Below, one piece after another: positions 32,869 through 41,322 of a DNA stretch of 64,000 bases (positions within the stretch are counted from its first letter, which is position 1; each line of letters opens with the position of its first letter). The stretch covers positions 4,477,001 to 4,541,000 of the forward strand of contig NZ_CP120683.1 of the NCBI RefSeq assembly GCF_030506325.1, written 5' to 3'. The notes beneath the pieces were generated by a model. It did no database searches. It was given only the letters and a program-made list of their open reading frames with translations, and had not been told where the DNA came from. The position numbers were made by a program, and so were the translations under genes. Source of the DNA: Tunicatimonas pelagia (GTDB lineage: Bacteria; Bacteroidota; Bacteroidia; Cytophagales; Cyclobacteriaceae).

Positions 32869-34167
32869 ATGAACGTCTGGTTAAAGTCTGTCACTCTTCT
32901 TGAACCTTCCTCACCACTACATCAGCAACGGGTTCATCTGTTTATTCAAAACGGAAAAATCGCTCGCTTGGAAGCTGCGAGTGATACTGAACCTAATATT
33001 CAGGCGGATCGGATAATTGAAGGTGATGAAGTGCGGGTTTCAATAGGTTGGCTGGATATGCAGGCGCATTTTGGCGATCCGGGTCTGGAGCATAAGGAAG
33101 ATTTATATTCGGGTAGTCAGGCGGCAGCGGCCGGAGGGTTTACCGAAGTTGCGCTGGTTCCTAACACTGAACCTGTACTGGATACGAAGAACGATTTACA
33201 CTATTTGCTAGGTCGTTCGTTAAATTTAGTTAAGATTCATCCACTAGCGGCGGTTACTCGTAGTGCCGAAGGGCAGGAGCTAACCGAAATGATTGATCTG
33301 CATCAAGCCGGCGCCGTTGCGTTTTCGGATGGGTTGAATGCGCTCACCCACCGACAAGTGCTGCTGAAGGCCTTACAGTACACGCAGAAATTTGGTGGAC
33401 TGCTGATTAACCGCCCGGAAGATACCCAACTTACCCAGTTTGGTACCATGCACGAAGGTGTGCAAAGCACCTTGCTAGGAATGAAAGGAATGCCCAGCTT
33501 GTCGGAAACACTAGCGGTAGAGCAGCACATCCGGCTATTACAGTACGCCAGCGAGTTTACTTACGCTCATCCACCTCGGTTGCATCTCAGTAATATTTCT
33601 ACTGCTGAATCAGTAGCGTTAATTCGCCAAGCGAAGCAGCAAGAACTGGCGATCACCTGCGATGTAGCCGCGCATCAGTTGGTCATGACCGATGAGCTAC
33701 TGGCTGACTTTGATACCAACTATAAAGTAAATCCGCCGCTACGTACCGAAGCAGATCGGTTAGCTTTGTTGGAAGGGCTGAAAGACGGGACGATTGACGT
33801 GATTGTATCCAGCCATCAGCCACAGGATGTGGAAAGTAAACGCTGCGAGTTTGATCTGGCCGAATTCGGGATACTTGGGCTACCTACGTTTTTGCCGACG
33901 TTGGCTCAGGTGGCATCAGAAGCATTGCCTTGGTGGTCGTTGCTAGATCGCTGTACGCATCTTCCTCGGGAGTTACTAAAACTACCGCTACCCAAAATAG
34001 CCGAAGGCGAAACGGCGAACTTAACCGTGTTTGATCCCACAGCAAGCTGGGAATTTAACGAATCAACCAGTCCTTCCAAATCTAACAATCATCCTTGGTG
34101 GGGTAATCCACTGACCGGGCGGGTGTTGGCAGTATTTAACGCTGGCGAACAGTATCTAGCTCCATGA
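32869..34167 (+). CDS. Dihydroorotase homologue lacking catalytic residues
   Basis: A 432-residue amidohydrolase-fold protein clearly related to type I dihydroorotase (IEGDEVRVSIGWLDMQAHFG, DPGLEHKEDLYSGSQAAAAG, GGFTEVALVPNTEP, and GILGLPTFLPTL near the end). However, the metal-binding H-x-H is Gln65-Ala-His67, the following substrate Arg is Gly69, and the catalytic Asp site normally TDHAPH reads SSHQPQ. The T-E-V-x-P-H-H motif reads CDVAAHQL. It is probably inactive as a dihydroorotase, perhaps a regulatory partner of aspartate transcarbamoylase like known pseudo-dihydroorotases, or has another role. Upstream in-frame Met codons lie in repeat DNA. The stop overlaps the next start by four bases. 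Confidence 0.85.
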   Translation: MNVWLKSVTLLEPSSPLHQQRVHLFIQNGKIARLEAASDTEPNIQADRIIEGDEVRVSIGWLDMQAHFGDPGLEHKEDLYSGSQAAAAGGFTEVALVPNTEPVLDTKNDLHYLLGRSLNLVKIHPLAAVTRSAEGQELTEMIDLHQAGAVAFSDGLNALTHRQVLLKALQYTQKFGGLLINRPEDTQLTQFGTMHEGVQSTLLGMKGMPSLSETLAVEQHIRLLQYASEFTYAHPPRLHLSNISTAESVALIRQAKQQELAITCDVAAHQLVMTDELLADFDTNYKVNPPLRTEADRLALLEGLKDGTIDVIVSSHQPQDVESKRCEFDLAEFGILGLPTFLPTLAQVASEALPWWSLLDRCTHLPRELLKLPLPKIAEGETANLTVFDPTASWEFNESTSPSKSNNHPWWGNPLTGRVLAVFNAGEQYLAP

Positions 34168-34730
34168 GTGAAGAATCACCAAACCGGGAGATTTTTTCCG
34201 TAGGGCTAAAGTACGGATTGGTAGGCAGCGTTATCGCTATCGGTTTATTCTTTGCCATGAAATGGGGAGGGGAAAACCCGCTTATCTGGACTACCCCTAA
34301 GCTGGTGGTTTATTCTATTATCTTCATACTTTTCCCCTTGCTGGCTCTGGCTGAATTTCGTCGTTACCACTGGGAAGGAAAATGGAAGTTTTGGTACGGA
34401 TTGGTGCTAGGCATTGTGGTGTACGGAACCATTTGTTTGAGCACATTTTCAATAGATTATATCGCTATGGTGGCTGATAGTAGCTTAGTAGCTTCTTATC
34501 AAGAGGCTTCGCTCCAGTCGCTGGAAAGTAAACAACAAGAATTTCTGGAGCAGTTCGGTGAAGTGCAGTACGCTCAAACCCGCGAAGCGGTGAGCAGTAT
34601 TACGGCGGTAGAAATTGCCCTGGATGATTTGTTAAAGAAACTATTGCTAGGTTTTTTCCTAACGGCTACCATTGCCTTGGCCGTTAATATTATTTCATCT
34701 TTGCGTTCCCGTAGCGTTTCCAACTCATAA
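34164..34730 (+). CDS. DUF4199 membrane protein
   Basis: A 188-residue integral membrane protein with four hydrophobic helices, two before and one after a central basic stretch (EFRRYHWEGKWKFWYG) and one at the C-terminus (LLGFFLTATIALAVNIISSL). FWYGLVLGIVVYGTICLSTF followed by a soluble helical segment and a final helix is the DUF4199 pattern, common in Bacteroidota and of unknown function. The ATG overlaps the preceding stop by four bases (ATGA), so it is coupled to the dihydroorotase-like gene. A paralogue follows. Confidence 0.78.
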   Translation: MSEESPNREIFSVGLKYGLVGSVIAIGLFFAMKWGGENPLIWTTPKLVVYSIIFILFPLLALAEFRRYHWEGKWKFWYGLVLGIVVYGTICLSTFSIDYIAMVADSSLVASYQEASLQSLESKQQEFLEQFGEVQYAQTREAVSSITAVEIALDDLLKKLLLGFFLTATIALAVNIISSLRSRSVSNS

Positions 34731-34745
34731 GTTCTATTATCTTTG
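34716..34745 (+). promoter_or_regulatory. Possible promoter for the second DUF4199 gene
   Basis: TATCTTTG at 34738-34745 matches the TAnnTTTG -7 box exactly. GTTT at 34716-34719 is an imperfect -33 element at suitable spacing. The start codon lies 31 bases downstream. Confidence 0.45.
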
Positions 34746-34776
34746 TAATTCGTACACTACACTAACCCATTGCTTT

Positions 34777-35292
34777 ATGAACCATTCGGTTAGATACGGC
34801 CTGATTCTCGGAGCTCTAAATGTAGCATTCACGGCAGGAGTTTTTCTGATTGACTACAAACTTATTCAGAATCCACTGATAGGCTTTCTTATATTTGGAA
34901 TTACGATAGCTGTTCTATTTATCGCGGGCTTTGAACTACGAAAAAAGAACGGGGGTTATCTTACTTTCAAGAATGCTTTAGCATCCTCTTTTGTCATTTA
35001 TGCTATTGCGGCGGTGCTGGTGGTGACGTACAATGTACTACAGTACAATGTATTTACTCCCGAAATTGCTCAGGAGCTTCAGAAAGAAGCACTTAACCAA
35101 CAGGTGGCAGTATGGGAGAGCTTTGGTATGAGCGATGAGCAGATTGACGAAAATGCGGCGGCGATGGAAGATCGCAACCTGTTTGGCCTCACTTGGCAAC
35201 TGGTAGGCTTAGCCGGAAATTTGTTCTTTGGGTTAATTATCTCACTAGTTGTGGCAGCCATTATTAAGAAGAAAGAACCGGAGTTTGATTAA
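34777..35292 (+). CDS. DUF4199 membrane protein
   Basis: A 171-residue paralogue of the preceding protein, with four hydrophobic helices: YGLILGALNVAFTAGVFLID, the next helix GFLIFGITIAVLFIAGFELR, then ASSFVIYAIAAVLVVTYNVL and LVGLAGNLFFGLIISLVVAA. The soluble loop before the last helix (QELQKEALNQQVAVWESFGM) is typical of the family. The longer frame from 34672 overlaps the previous gene and adds non-conserved residues, so ATG 34777 is used. It overlaps the glycosyltransferase start by one base and probably shares its transcript; the family often neighbours GtrB-type glycosyltransferases. Confidence 0.85.
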   Translation: MNHSVRYGLILGALNVAFTAGVFLIDYKLIQNPLIGFLIFGITIAVLFIAGFELRKKNGGYLTFKNALASSFVIYAIAAVLVVTYNVLQYNVFTPEIAQELQKEALNQQVAVWESFGMSDEQIDENAAAMEDRNLFGLTWQLVGLAGNLFFGLIISLVVAAIIKKKEPEFD

Positions 35293-36269
35293 TGAAGAAA
35301 GACCTGTCCATAGTTGTTCCACTGTACAATGAAGAAGAATCGCTGGTAGAACTGTGCGCCTGGATTGCTCAGGTAATGGGCGAGTACGGATTTCGCTACG
35401 AGGTGTTGCTGGTAGACGATGGAAGTCGGGATCATTCTTGGCAGGTAATTCAAGAAATAGCAGAAGCCAATCCTAATGTGCAAGGATTGCGGTTGAACCG
35501 AAACTACGGCAAATCAGCTGCATTACAAACCGGGTTTGACCACGCCCAAGGTGAAGTGATTATTACGATGGATGCCGACTTGCAGGACAGTCCCGACGAG
35601 ATTCCTGACTTATACGCCATGATTCAGGAGCAGGGGTACGATTTGGTATCGGGTTGGAAGAAGAAACGCCACGATCCCATTAGCAAAACTATTCCTTCTA
35701 AGTTTTTTAACTCCGTTACCCGAATGATTTCAGGAGTAAAACTGCACGATTTTAACTGTGGCTTAAAGTCGTACCGTCGGGAGGTTATCAAGAACATTGA
35801 AGTATACGGCGAAATGCATCGCTACATCCCAATGATTGCCGCTCGTAATGGTTACACCCGCATCGGCGAGAAAGTAGTGCAGCATCAGGAACGGAAGTAC
35901 GGTGTTACCAAATTTGGTCTGGAACGCTTCATTTTTGGCTTCTTGGATCTCCTGTCAATCAACTTTGTTTCCAAATTTAAGAAGCGACCCATGCACTTCT
36001 TTGGCACATTAGGTTCGCTCTCGTTTTTGTTTGGGTTAATTGTGACAGTTTGGCTGATTGTGGATAAGATCTACCGAATCCATAATCAACTAATAGTGCG
36101 GGAAGTTACTGACCAGCCATTATTTTATCTGGCTCTGGTGGCGGTAATACTGGGAGTACAGCTTTTCCTTGCTGGTTTTTTGGGCGAGATGGTCACTATT
36201 CATTCGGGTAAGAAAAACGACTACCTGATTGCCGAGAAAACCCCGCAGCCCGAGAGTAAACTGGTGTAA
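35292..36269 (+). CDS. GT2 glycosyltransferase, GtrB/DPM1-like, membrane-bound
   Basis: A 325-residue family 2 glycosyltransferase that probably transfers a sugar from a nucleotide donor to polyprenyl phosphate. SIVVPLYNEEESL is the start of the nucleotide-binding half, LLVDDGSRDHSW the conserved DDGS, and ITMDADLQDSPDEIP the metal-binding DxD. NCGLKSYRREV follows. Two C-terminal transmembrane helices (TLGSLSFLFGLIVTVWLIVD and LALVAVILGVQLFLAGFLGE) anchor it. It is coupled to the DUF4199 gene and followed two bases later by a second glycosyltransferase. Confidence 0.93.
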   Translation: MKKDLSIVVPLYNEEESLVELCAWIAQVMGEYGFRYEVLLVDDGSRDHSWQVIQEIAEANPNVQGLRLNRNYGKSAALQTGFDHAQGEVIITMDADLQDSPDEIPDLYAMIQEQGYDLVSGWKKKRHDPISKTIPSKFFNSVTRMISGVKLHDFNCGLKSYRREVIKNIEVYGEMHRYIPMIAARNGYTRIGEKVVQHQERKYGVTKFGLERFIFGFLDLLSINFVSKFKKRPMHFFGTLGSLSFLFGLIVTVWLIVDKIYRIHNQLIVREVTDQPLFYLALVAVILGVQLFLAGFLGEMVTIHSGKKNDYLIAEKTPQPESKLV

Positions 36270-36271
36270 TC

Positions 36272-37255
36272 ATGTTCTACTCGCTAATTATTCCGGTTTA
36301 TAATCGCCCCGAAGATATACGGGAGGTACTGGAAGGCTTAGTTCAGCAAACTTACTCTAACTTTGAAGTGATTGTGGTAGAAAGTGGCTCTACCATTAAG
36401 TCCGATCAAGTAGTGGCTGATTTTCAGAATCACTTGAACGTTCGCTACGCGCCGACGGGCAACCACGGACAGGGCTTCTCTCGCAATTTTGGGATGGAAC
36501 AAGCCCAAGGCGACTACTTCATTATTCTAGATTCTGACATCATTGTTCCGTCAGAATATTTACAGCACGTCCACGAAGGTATTCAGCAGCAGCAGTTAGA
36601 TGCTTTTGGTGGGCCAGACCGCGGGCATGCTTCTTTCACACCCGTGCAGAAAGCCGTTGATTTCGCTTTAACCTCCTTCCTGACCACCGCCGGAACTCGC
36701 GGGCAAAAGAAACAAGTAGGTGAGTATCATCCCCGCAGTTTCAATATGGGGTTTTCGCGAGAAGTATACGAAGCCACCGGTGGCTACCGCCTTCCCAATT
36801 GCGGGGAAGATATTGACTTGAGTATCCGGATTCACCAGCAGGGTTTTACGGTTGGACTAATTCCTAAAGCATTTATCTACCATAAACGTAAGCGTACGCT
36901 GGCGGGCTTTTGGCAGCAGATGGTCTGGTTCGGTAAATCCCGAATCAACCTGGCGCGTTTGTTTCCCGGTAGCCTGAAACCTATTTATTTTTTACCACTG
37001 GCCTTTTACGCTTACCTAATTTTAACACTGCTGCTAGTAATTGCTATACCTCTGTTAGGAAAGTGGTTGTTAGCCATGCTAGGGTTCTACGCGATTGCGG
37101 TTGTGATTGAAGGAGCGTTACGATATAAATCACTTCGGGTGGGGATCTTGAGCATTTTTACTGCCTTTACGGTGTTCTTGGGCTACGGCTATGGTCTGGT
37201 AAAATATTACTTTCAGCAGTCGGAACCCTACACACATCCGGCCGAAGCACTTTAG
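36272..37255 (+). CDS. GT2 glycosyltransferase with C-terminal membrane helices
   Basis: A 327-residue glycosyltransferase. SLIIPVYNRPEDIREVLEGL opens the GT-A domain, FIILDSDIIVPSEYL holds the DxD, and NMGFSREVYEATGGYR with GEDIDLSIRIHQQGF is the acceptor-side motif (ED box) of processive and chain-extending GT2 enzymes. Two or three hydrophobic helices follow (FLPLAFYAYLILTLLLVIAI onwards). Donor and acceptor are unknown; it probably contributes to cell-surface polysaccharide together with the preceding enzyme and the sugar-nucleotide cluster that converges on it. Confidence 0.9.
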   Translation: MFYSLIIPVYNRPEDIREVLEGLVQQTYSNFEVIVVESGSTIKSDQVVADFQNHLNVRYAPTGNHGQGFSRNFGMEQAQGDYFIILDSDIIVPSEYLQHVHEGIQQQQLDAFGGPDRGHASFTPVQKAVDFALTSFLTTAGTRGQKKQVGEYHPRSFNMGFSREVYEATGGYRLPNCGEDIDLSIRIHQQGFTVGLIPKAFIYHKRKRTLAGFWQQMVWFGKSRINLARLFPGSLKPIYFLPLAFYAYLILTLLLVIAIPLLGKWLLAMLGFYAIAVVIEGALRYKSLRVGILSIFTAFTVFLGYGYGLVKYYFQQSEPYTHPAEAL

Positions 37256-37275
37256 AAGTTATTTACTTATCTGAG

Positions 37276-37806
37276 CTAAGGCTGAAAATCAGGATGGTTC
37301 GCGTCTTTCTCCGATACGATAGGTTGCTGAGTAGGCCAGTCAACATTAAATGTAGGGTCGTTCCAGCGGATGCCGCGTTCTTTTCCGGGAGCGTAAAACT
37401 GAGATACCTGATAAAAGACTTCACAATTATCTTCCAGGGTAATAAATGAATGAGCGAAATGCTCCGGTACGTACAAAGCCCGATGGTTTTCAGCGGATAA
37501 CTCTACTGCTACGTGCTGGCAGTAAGTGAGCGAGTTCTTCCGAAGATCAATAATCACATCTAAAATACTGCCCCGAATGCAGCGAACAGTTTTGGCTTCT
37601 TCGGCTCCTTCCACCTGATAATGAAAGCCCCGCAGTGTATACTTTTCTTTAGACAGCGACAAATTGCACTGAGCTACCGTCGGGTTCAGCCCGTGCTCCT
37701 GGAATTCATTCGCGCAGAAGGCTCGGGAGAAAAAACCACGCTCGTCTTCTATCTTCTTTAGATCAATAATGTGCGCTCCGGCTAATTTGGTTTCAGTAAA
37801 GATCAT
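37276..37806 (-). CDS. dTDP-4-dehydrorhamnose 3,5-epimerase-like protein
   Basis: A 176-residue cupin of the RmlC/RfbC family. The N-terminal KIEDERGFFSRAFCANEFQE and the catalytic His in LRGFHYQ are present, along with YVPEHFAHSFITLEDNCEV, where the conserved Tyr/Phe region and second His lie. It would epimerise a 4-keto-6-deoxy-sugar nucleotide. Since glucose-1-phosphate cytidylyltransferase lies upstream and no RmlA/B/D genes are visible, a CDP-linked substrate (as for tyvelose- or paratose-type pathways) is as likely as dTDP-rhamnose. It is the last gene of the minus-strand sugar cluster. Confidence 0.85.
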   Translation of the reverse strand: MIFTETKLAGAHIIDLKKIEDERGFFSRAFCANEFQEHGLNPTVAQCNLSLSKEKYTLRGFHYQVEGAEEAKTVRCIRGSILDVIIDLRKNSLTYCQHVAVELSAENHRALYVPEHFAHSFITLEDNCEVFYQVSQFYAPGKERGIRWNDPTFNVDWPTQQPIVSEKDANHPDFQP

Positions 37807-37815
37807 ATAATCAAT

Positions 37816-37857
37816 GGTTCAATTGCTCAATAGCTTGGGCTTGGAGCAGGGAGCTTG
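37816..37857. repeat. Degenerate heptamer tract
   Basis: Six heptamers in register: GGTTCAA, TTGCTCA, ATAGCTT, GGGCTTG, GAGCAGG, GAGCTTG. They lie upstream of the RmlC-like start codon. Confidence 0.5.
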
Positions 37858-37937
37858 GCGTATGTGTTTTTCGTCCACACTTTTGACCTCGCATTTATAC
37901 TTCCCTAAGTCCGTGCGCCCCGCCCGTTTTTCAAATT

Positions 37938-38492
37938 TCACTTTTTTGTCCTCTTCCAGTCTTCTTCTAAAATTGCGTATTCATGGTTATCCACCCACTG
38001 GCCTCGGATGGGTAGTACTTTTCGTTTGCTGCCTTCGCGTTGCATTCCGACTTTTTCTAGCACTCGGGCGGAGGCAATATTCTTGGTGGCGCACCCGGCT
38101 TCAATCCGATGCAAATGTAGCTCTTTAAAACCAAACCTAAGTACTTCATTCAATGCTTCGGTCGCTAAACCTTTTCCCCAGAATACTGGAAGCAACTTGT
38201 ACCAAACTGTAGCCAACTGAAATCGCTCTTCTCCCAGGTGTAGGGCAATCAACCCGATGAAGTTCTGAGTAGCTCTATCAGAAATTCGCCAAGTGAAATG
38301 ATGATTAGGTTCGGCTTGCTGCTGATTCAGCCACTGCTGCACAATGGCTTCTGTAACCGCCCTGTCTTCAGGAATACCTAGCGTATTGTATCGATCAGTT
38401 TCCGGTAAAGAATGCAGATAATGAATATCGTCCAGATCATCGGACGTAATGATCTTCAACTGAAGTCGGTCGGTGATTAGTTCTGATTGCAA
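37938..38492 (-). CDS. RimJ/RimL-type GNAT acetyltransferase
   Basis: A 184-residue GNAT enzyme. ELITDRLQLKIITSDDLDDI is the typical N-terminus of the RimJ/RimL branch, KLLPVFWGKGLATEALNEVL carries the acetyl-CoA motif A, and ATKNIASARVLEKVGMQREG is motif B. It could acetylate a protein N-terminus, or the sugar made by the surrounding cluster, but the family is broad. It lies between the SDR gene (20 bases) and the RmlC-like gene (131 bases) on the same strand. Confidence 0.87.
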   Translation of the reverse strand: MQSELITDRLQLKIITSDDLDDIHYLHSLPETDRYNTLGIPEDRAVTEAIVQQWLNQQQAEPNHHFTWRISDRATQNFIGLIALHLGEERFQLATVWYKLLPVFWGKGLATEALNEVLRFGFKELHLHRIEAGCATKNIASARVLEKVGMQREGSKRKVLPIRGQWVDNHEYAILEEDWKRTKK

Positions 38493-38512
38493 ATTTGGAA
38501 AACATAATCAAA

Positions 38513-39511
38513 TTACTGAATCAATTCCAGTCGTTTTTTTAGCGTGCGAAGCCGCACAAACTGGTCGCCCGCAAAATCTTGTTCGCTGAACTGGTGCTCA
38601 GTTAGTTTTTGGTGTAGCTCCTGCATTCCTTTTTGCAATGTGTATTCCAATTGAAAATCGGGGAGGACAAAATTAAGCAAATCAAAATTAACTTTGTAGT
38701 TACGCGGGTCTTCGCCTACCTCGCCGGTGTACACAATTTCAGCTTCCGGTAGCAGTTTCTGCACCTCGTCGGCTACATCCTTCACTTGGAAATTTTCTTT
38801 ATTGCCCCCTACGTTCACAATTAAGTTATGCACTTTGTCGCGAGAAGCTTCGCCTAAAGCCACAAACGCACGGGCAATATCTTTGCAGTGAATGAGCGGT
38901 CGCCAGGGTGAACCGTCACTTTTAATGGCAATATTTCCTTGGGAAACGGCGCAAGCCAGTAGATTATTCACCACCAGATCAATCCGTAGCATGGGTGAGT
39001 GACCGTAGGCGGTAGCGTTCCGCAGAAAGGTAGGAGAGAAGTTATCGTCGGCCAAGGCCGATATACGCTTTTCGGATTCAATTTTGGACTTGGCGTAAGC
39101 CGTGAGCGGATTCACCGGGTCGCTTTCGTCCATATCCAGCTTGGCCCCCTTACCATAGATAGAGCAACTACTGGCAAACAGAAAGCGAGATACTCCGGCT
39201 TCTTTTGCCATCTCGGCTAGTTTCACCGATCCCTCCAGATTAATTTGGTAGGTCAGTTCAGCATCAACATCGCCCATGGGATCGTTAGACAGTGCCGCCA
39301 GGTGCATTACTGCATCGTGTCCTCGCAAATCTTCTACCGAAAGGTTACGCACATCACGAATCCATTCGGTTTGGGGTGCAACAGTTTCTTCCCAGCCGGT
39401 GCTTTCGTACAGGTTAATATCGCAACCCGTAACGGTGTGACCGTTTTCTATGAGCAAGGGTACTAAATGAGCTCCGATGTATCCTTTATGGCCGGTAACC
39501 AGTACGTTCAT
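38513..39511 (-). CDS. NAD-dependent sugar-nucleotide epimerase/dehydratase (extended SDR)
   Basis: A 332-residue extended short-chain dehydrogenase. VTGHKGYIGAHLVPLL is the NAD-binding GxxGxxG loop, AVMHLAALSNDP the following strand, and SSCSIYGKG with TAYAKSKIESEK supplies Ser and catalytic Tyr-x-x-x-Lys. It acts on a nucleotide sugar; which one is not readable. The start overlaps the stop of the upstream SDR gene by four bases, indicating coupled expression within the sugar cluster. Confidence 0.9.
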   Translation of the reverse strand: MNVLVTGHKGYIGAHLVPLLIENGHTVTGCDINLYESTGWEETVAPQTEWIRDVRNLSVEDLRGHDAVMHLAALSNDPMGDVDAELTYQINLEGSVKLAEMAKEAGVSRFLFASSCSIYGKGAKLDMDESDPVNPLTAYAKSKIESEKRISALADDNFSPTFLRNATAYGHSPMLRIDLVVNNLLACAVSQGNIAIKSDGSPWRPLIHCKDIARAFVALGEASRDKVHNLIVNVGGNKENFQVKDVADEVQKLLPEAEIVYTGEVGEDPRNYKVNFDLLNFVLPDFQLEYTLQKGMQELHQKLTEHQFSEQDFAGDQFVRLRTLKKRLELIQ

Positions 39512-40455
39512 GGTTTATTCTTTAGCAGGTGAAAAATAGCGGTCGCTTCTTCCTGAAAGCGATGGCTAAGCGAATAGTTCACTACGGATTTGAGTTTCTT
39601 AGCACTAACCTGTAAATCGTCGGGATGCTGGGCAGTGTCTTGCTCATTGGTGGTGATCGGTAGCTGTTTCCCGTACTCGTTTTGATAGGCAGCCTGAACC
39701 TCCTGAGCAACGTCTAGCATAGAATAGGTTTGTTCACCGCAGATATTAAACGTATTGTTCGGAGCCTGCGGAAGTTGTAGTACCTTTTCAACGATCCGGC
39801 ACACATCTCCCATCCAAATAAAGTCGCGGGTAGCCTTTCCGTTCGATTTCAGCACAATTTTTTCTTCCGTGGCTGCCATCCTTGCCAAATCATTCAACAC
39901 CAAGTACCACTTAGAAGAATCGTAATCTTTAGGGCAACCGTAGCTGTTCGTGAGCCGAAAAATGGTGTAGGGCAACTGCTGATTGGCGTAAAACTGCTTT
40001 ACGTAGTATTCGGCGAACAAGTGAGTGGTTCCGTAGTCATTCTTAGGTTCGGGGGGCAAATCTTCGGTAATCAGTCCACTACGCCTACCGTAAATTTGAA
40101 AAGTAGAGAAGTACACAAAGTGAGGCTTAGCTCCTGAATAACCAGCAAAATGTTCCAGCAAATTACGAGTGCCCAGCGCATTTACCAGCAAGGCATCTCG
40201 GGCAAAGTTAGGTTTGAAATAATCATTAACACTGGCAGTGTGAATTACGGCATCAAATTGATGCGGTGAAAGTGAATCTTCTACCTGTTGGGCATCTGAA
40301 ATATCACAAGTAATAAGTTGAAAGTTTGCCTCAGTAATAATAGATCGTTTACGGCTCGTTAGTACGTGTACTTCGTACGCTGATTGTTGAGCAAAATAGT
40401 CGGTGAGCCAACTACCGAGGTTGCCAAGCCCTCCGGTGATGAGAATTTTCTTCAT
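39508..40455 (-). CDS. NAD-dependent sugar-nucleotide SDR with an altered catalytic motif
   Basis: A 315-residue extended SDR starting with ITGGLGNLGSWLTDYF (NAD loop). The active-site region reads STFQIYGRRSG and NDYGTTHLFAEYYVKQ, where the usual Tyr-x-x-x-Lys is Tyr-Gly-Thr-Thr-His. Substitution of the Lys suggests altered chemistry or a subfamily with a different proton relay. It may reduce or dehydrate the CDP-sugar made from the cytidylyltransferase four bases upstream. No separate CDP-glucose 4,6-dehydratase is visible in the window. Confidence 0.85.
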   Translation of the reverse strand: MKKILITGGLGNLGSWLTDYFAQQSAYEVHVLTSRKRSIITEANFQLITCDISDAQQVEDSLSPHQFDAVIHTASVNDYFKPNFARDALLVNALGTRNLLEHFAGYSGAKPHFVYFSTFQIYGRRSGLITEDLPPEPKNDYGTTHLFAEYYVKQFYANQQLPYTIFRLTNSYGCPKDYDSSKWYLVLNDLARMAATEEKIVLKSNGKATRDFIWMGDVCRIVEKVLQLPQAPNNTFNICGEQTYSMLDVAQEVQAAYQNEYGKQLPITTNEQDTAQHPDDLQVSAKKLKSVVNYSLSHRFQEEATAIFHLLKNKP

Positions 40456-40459
40456 AAAT

Positions 40460-41233
40460 CTACCAAATTTTCCAGCGGGGCTGCCCTTCGTTCCACATCG
40501 TTTCCAACCTACGTTTGTCGCGCAAGGTATCCATGCACTGCCAGAATTGATAATGTTTGTAGGCCGTTAGCTGACCATCTTTTACTAACTGTCGCATGGG
40601 TTCCCGCTCAAACATGATATGGTCACCTTCCACATAATCCAGTGCTTCGGGCTGGCAGACGAAGAAGCCACCGTTGATCCAGCCGCCTTCGCCTTCCGGT
40701 TTTTCTTCAAAGCTTTCTACCACCTGATTCTCGCCAAACTTCATCGCTCCAAATCTTCCTTCGGGCTGCACGGCGGTCATGGTAACCAGCTTGCCGTGGC
40801 TCTGATGAAAGTTCGCCAATTCTTTGATATTCACATTCGACACTCCATCGCCGTAGGTGAACATAAACGGTTCGTTGTTCAGGTAGGGTTTAGCTCGTTT
40901 GAGCCGACCGCCCGTCATGGTGTTGAGTCCGGTATTAACCAGCGTAACCTTCCAGGGTTCGGCATCGTGCTGGCTGTGCGATTCAATACTGTTGTGAGCA
41001 ATATCGATGGTCACATCATTCTGATGCAGAAAATAGTTGGCAAAGTATTCTTTAATTACGTAGCCTTTATAGCCCAGCAGAATAACGAATTCGTTGAATC
41101 CAAAGCTGGAATAAATCTTCATGATGTGCCACAAAATAGGTCGTCCCCCAATTTCCACCATCGGTTTAGGAATTAGATGGGTTTCTTCGCTTAGTCGCGT
41201 GCCAAATCCTCCGGCTAAAATGAGTACTTTCAT
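40460..41233 (-). CDS. rfbF: Glucose-1-phosphate cytidylyltransferase
   Basis: Makes CDP-glucose from CTP and glucose 1-phosphate, the entry to CDP-linked 3,6-dideoxyhexoses and related surface sugars. The 257-residue length is normal. The nucleotidyl site VLILAGGFGTRLSEETHLIP is followed by KPMVEIGGRPILWHIMKIY, FMFTYGDGVSNVNI with the metal Asp, EGRFGAMKF and WINGGFFVCQPEALDYV, all matching RfbF. It starts the tightly spaced part of the minus-strand sugar cluster. Confidence 0.94.
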   Translation of the reverse strand: MKVLILAGGFGTRLSEETHLIPKPMVEIGGRPILWHIMKIYSSFGFNEFVILLGYKGYVIKEYFANYFLHQNDVTIDIAHNSIESHSQHDAEPWKVTLVNTGLNTMTGGRLKRAKPYLNNEPFMFTYGDGVSNVNIKELANFHQSHGKLVTMTAVQPEGRFGAMKFGENQVVESFEEKPEGEGGWINGGFFVCQPEALDYVEGDHIMFEREPMRQLVKDGQLTAYKHYQFWQCMDTLRDKRRLETMWNEGQPRWKIW

Positions 41234-41235
41234 GG

Positions 41236-41277
41236 GTTAATTGTTCAATAGTTAACGGAGGCCGGAGCCCGGAGTAA
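41236..41277. repeat. Degenerate heptamer tract upstream of rfbF
   Basis: Six heptamers in register: GTTAATT, GTTCAAT, AGTTAAC, GGAGGCC, GGAGCCC, GGAGTAA. The GGAGNCC units resemble the CGGAGAC pair at 22170-22183. Confidence 0.55.
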
Positions 41278-41322
41278 TTACTCTTGAAACAGCTTATACT
41301 ATGGTTGCTTATAGACTAGATT

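Noticed and set aside
37814-38128. Plus-strand 104-codon open frame
   Set aside because: Lies in the heptamer tract and antisense to the RimJ/RimL gene, with low-complexity hydrophobic content.
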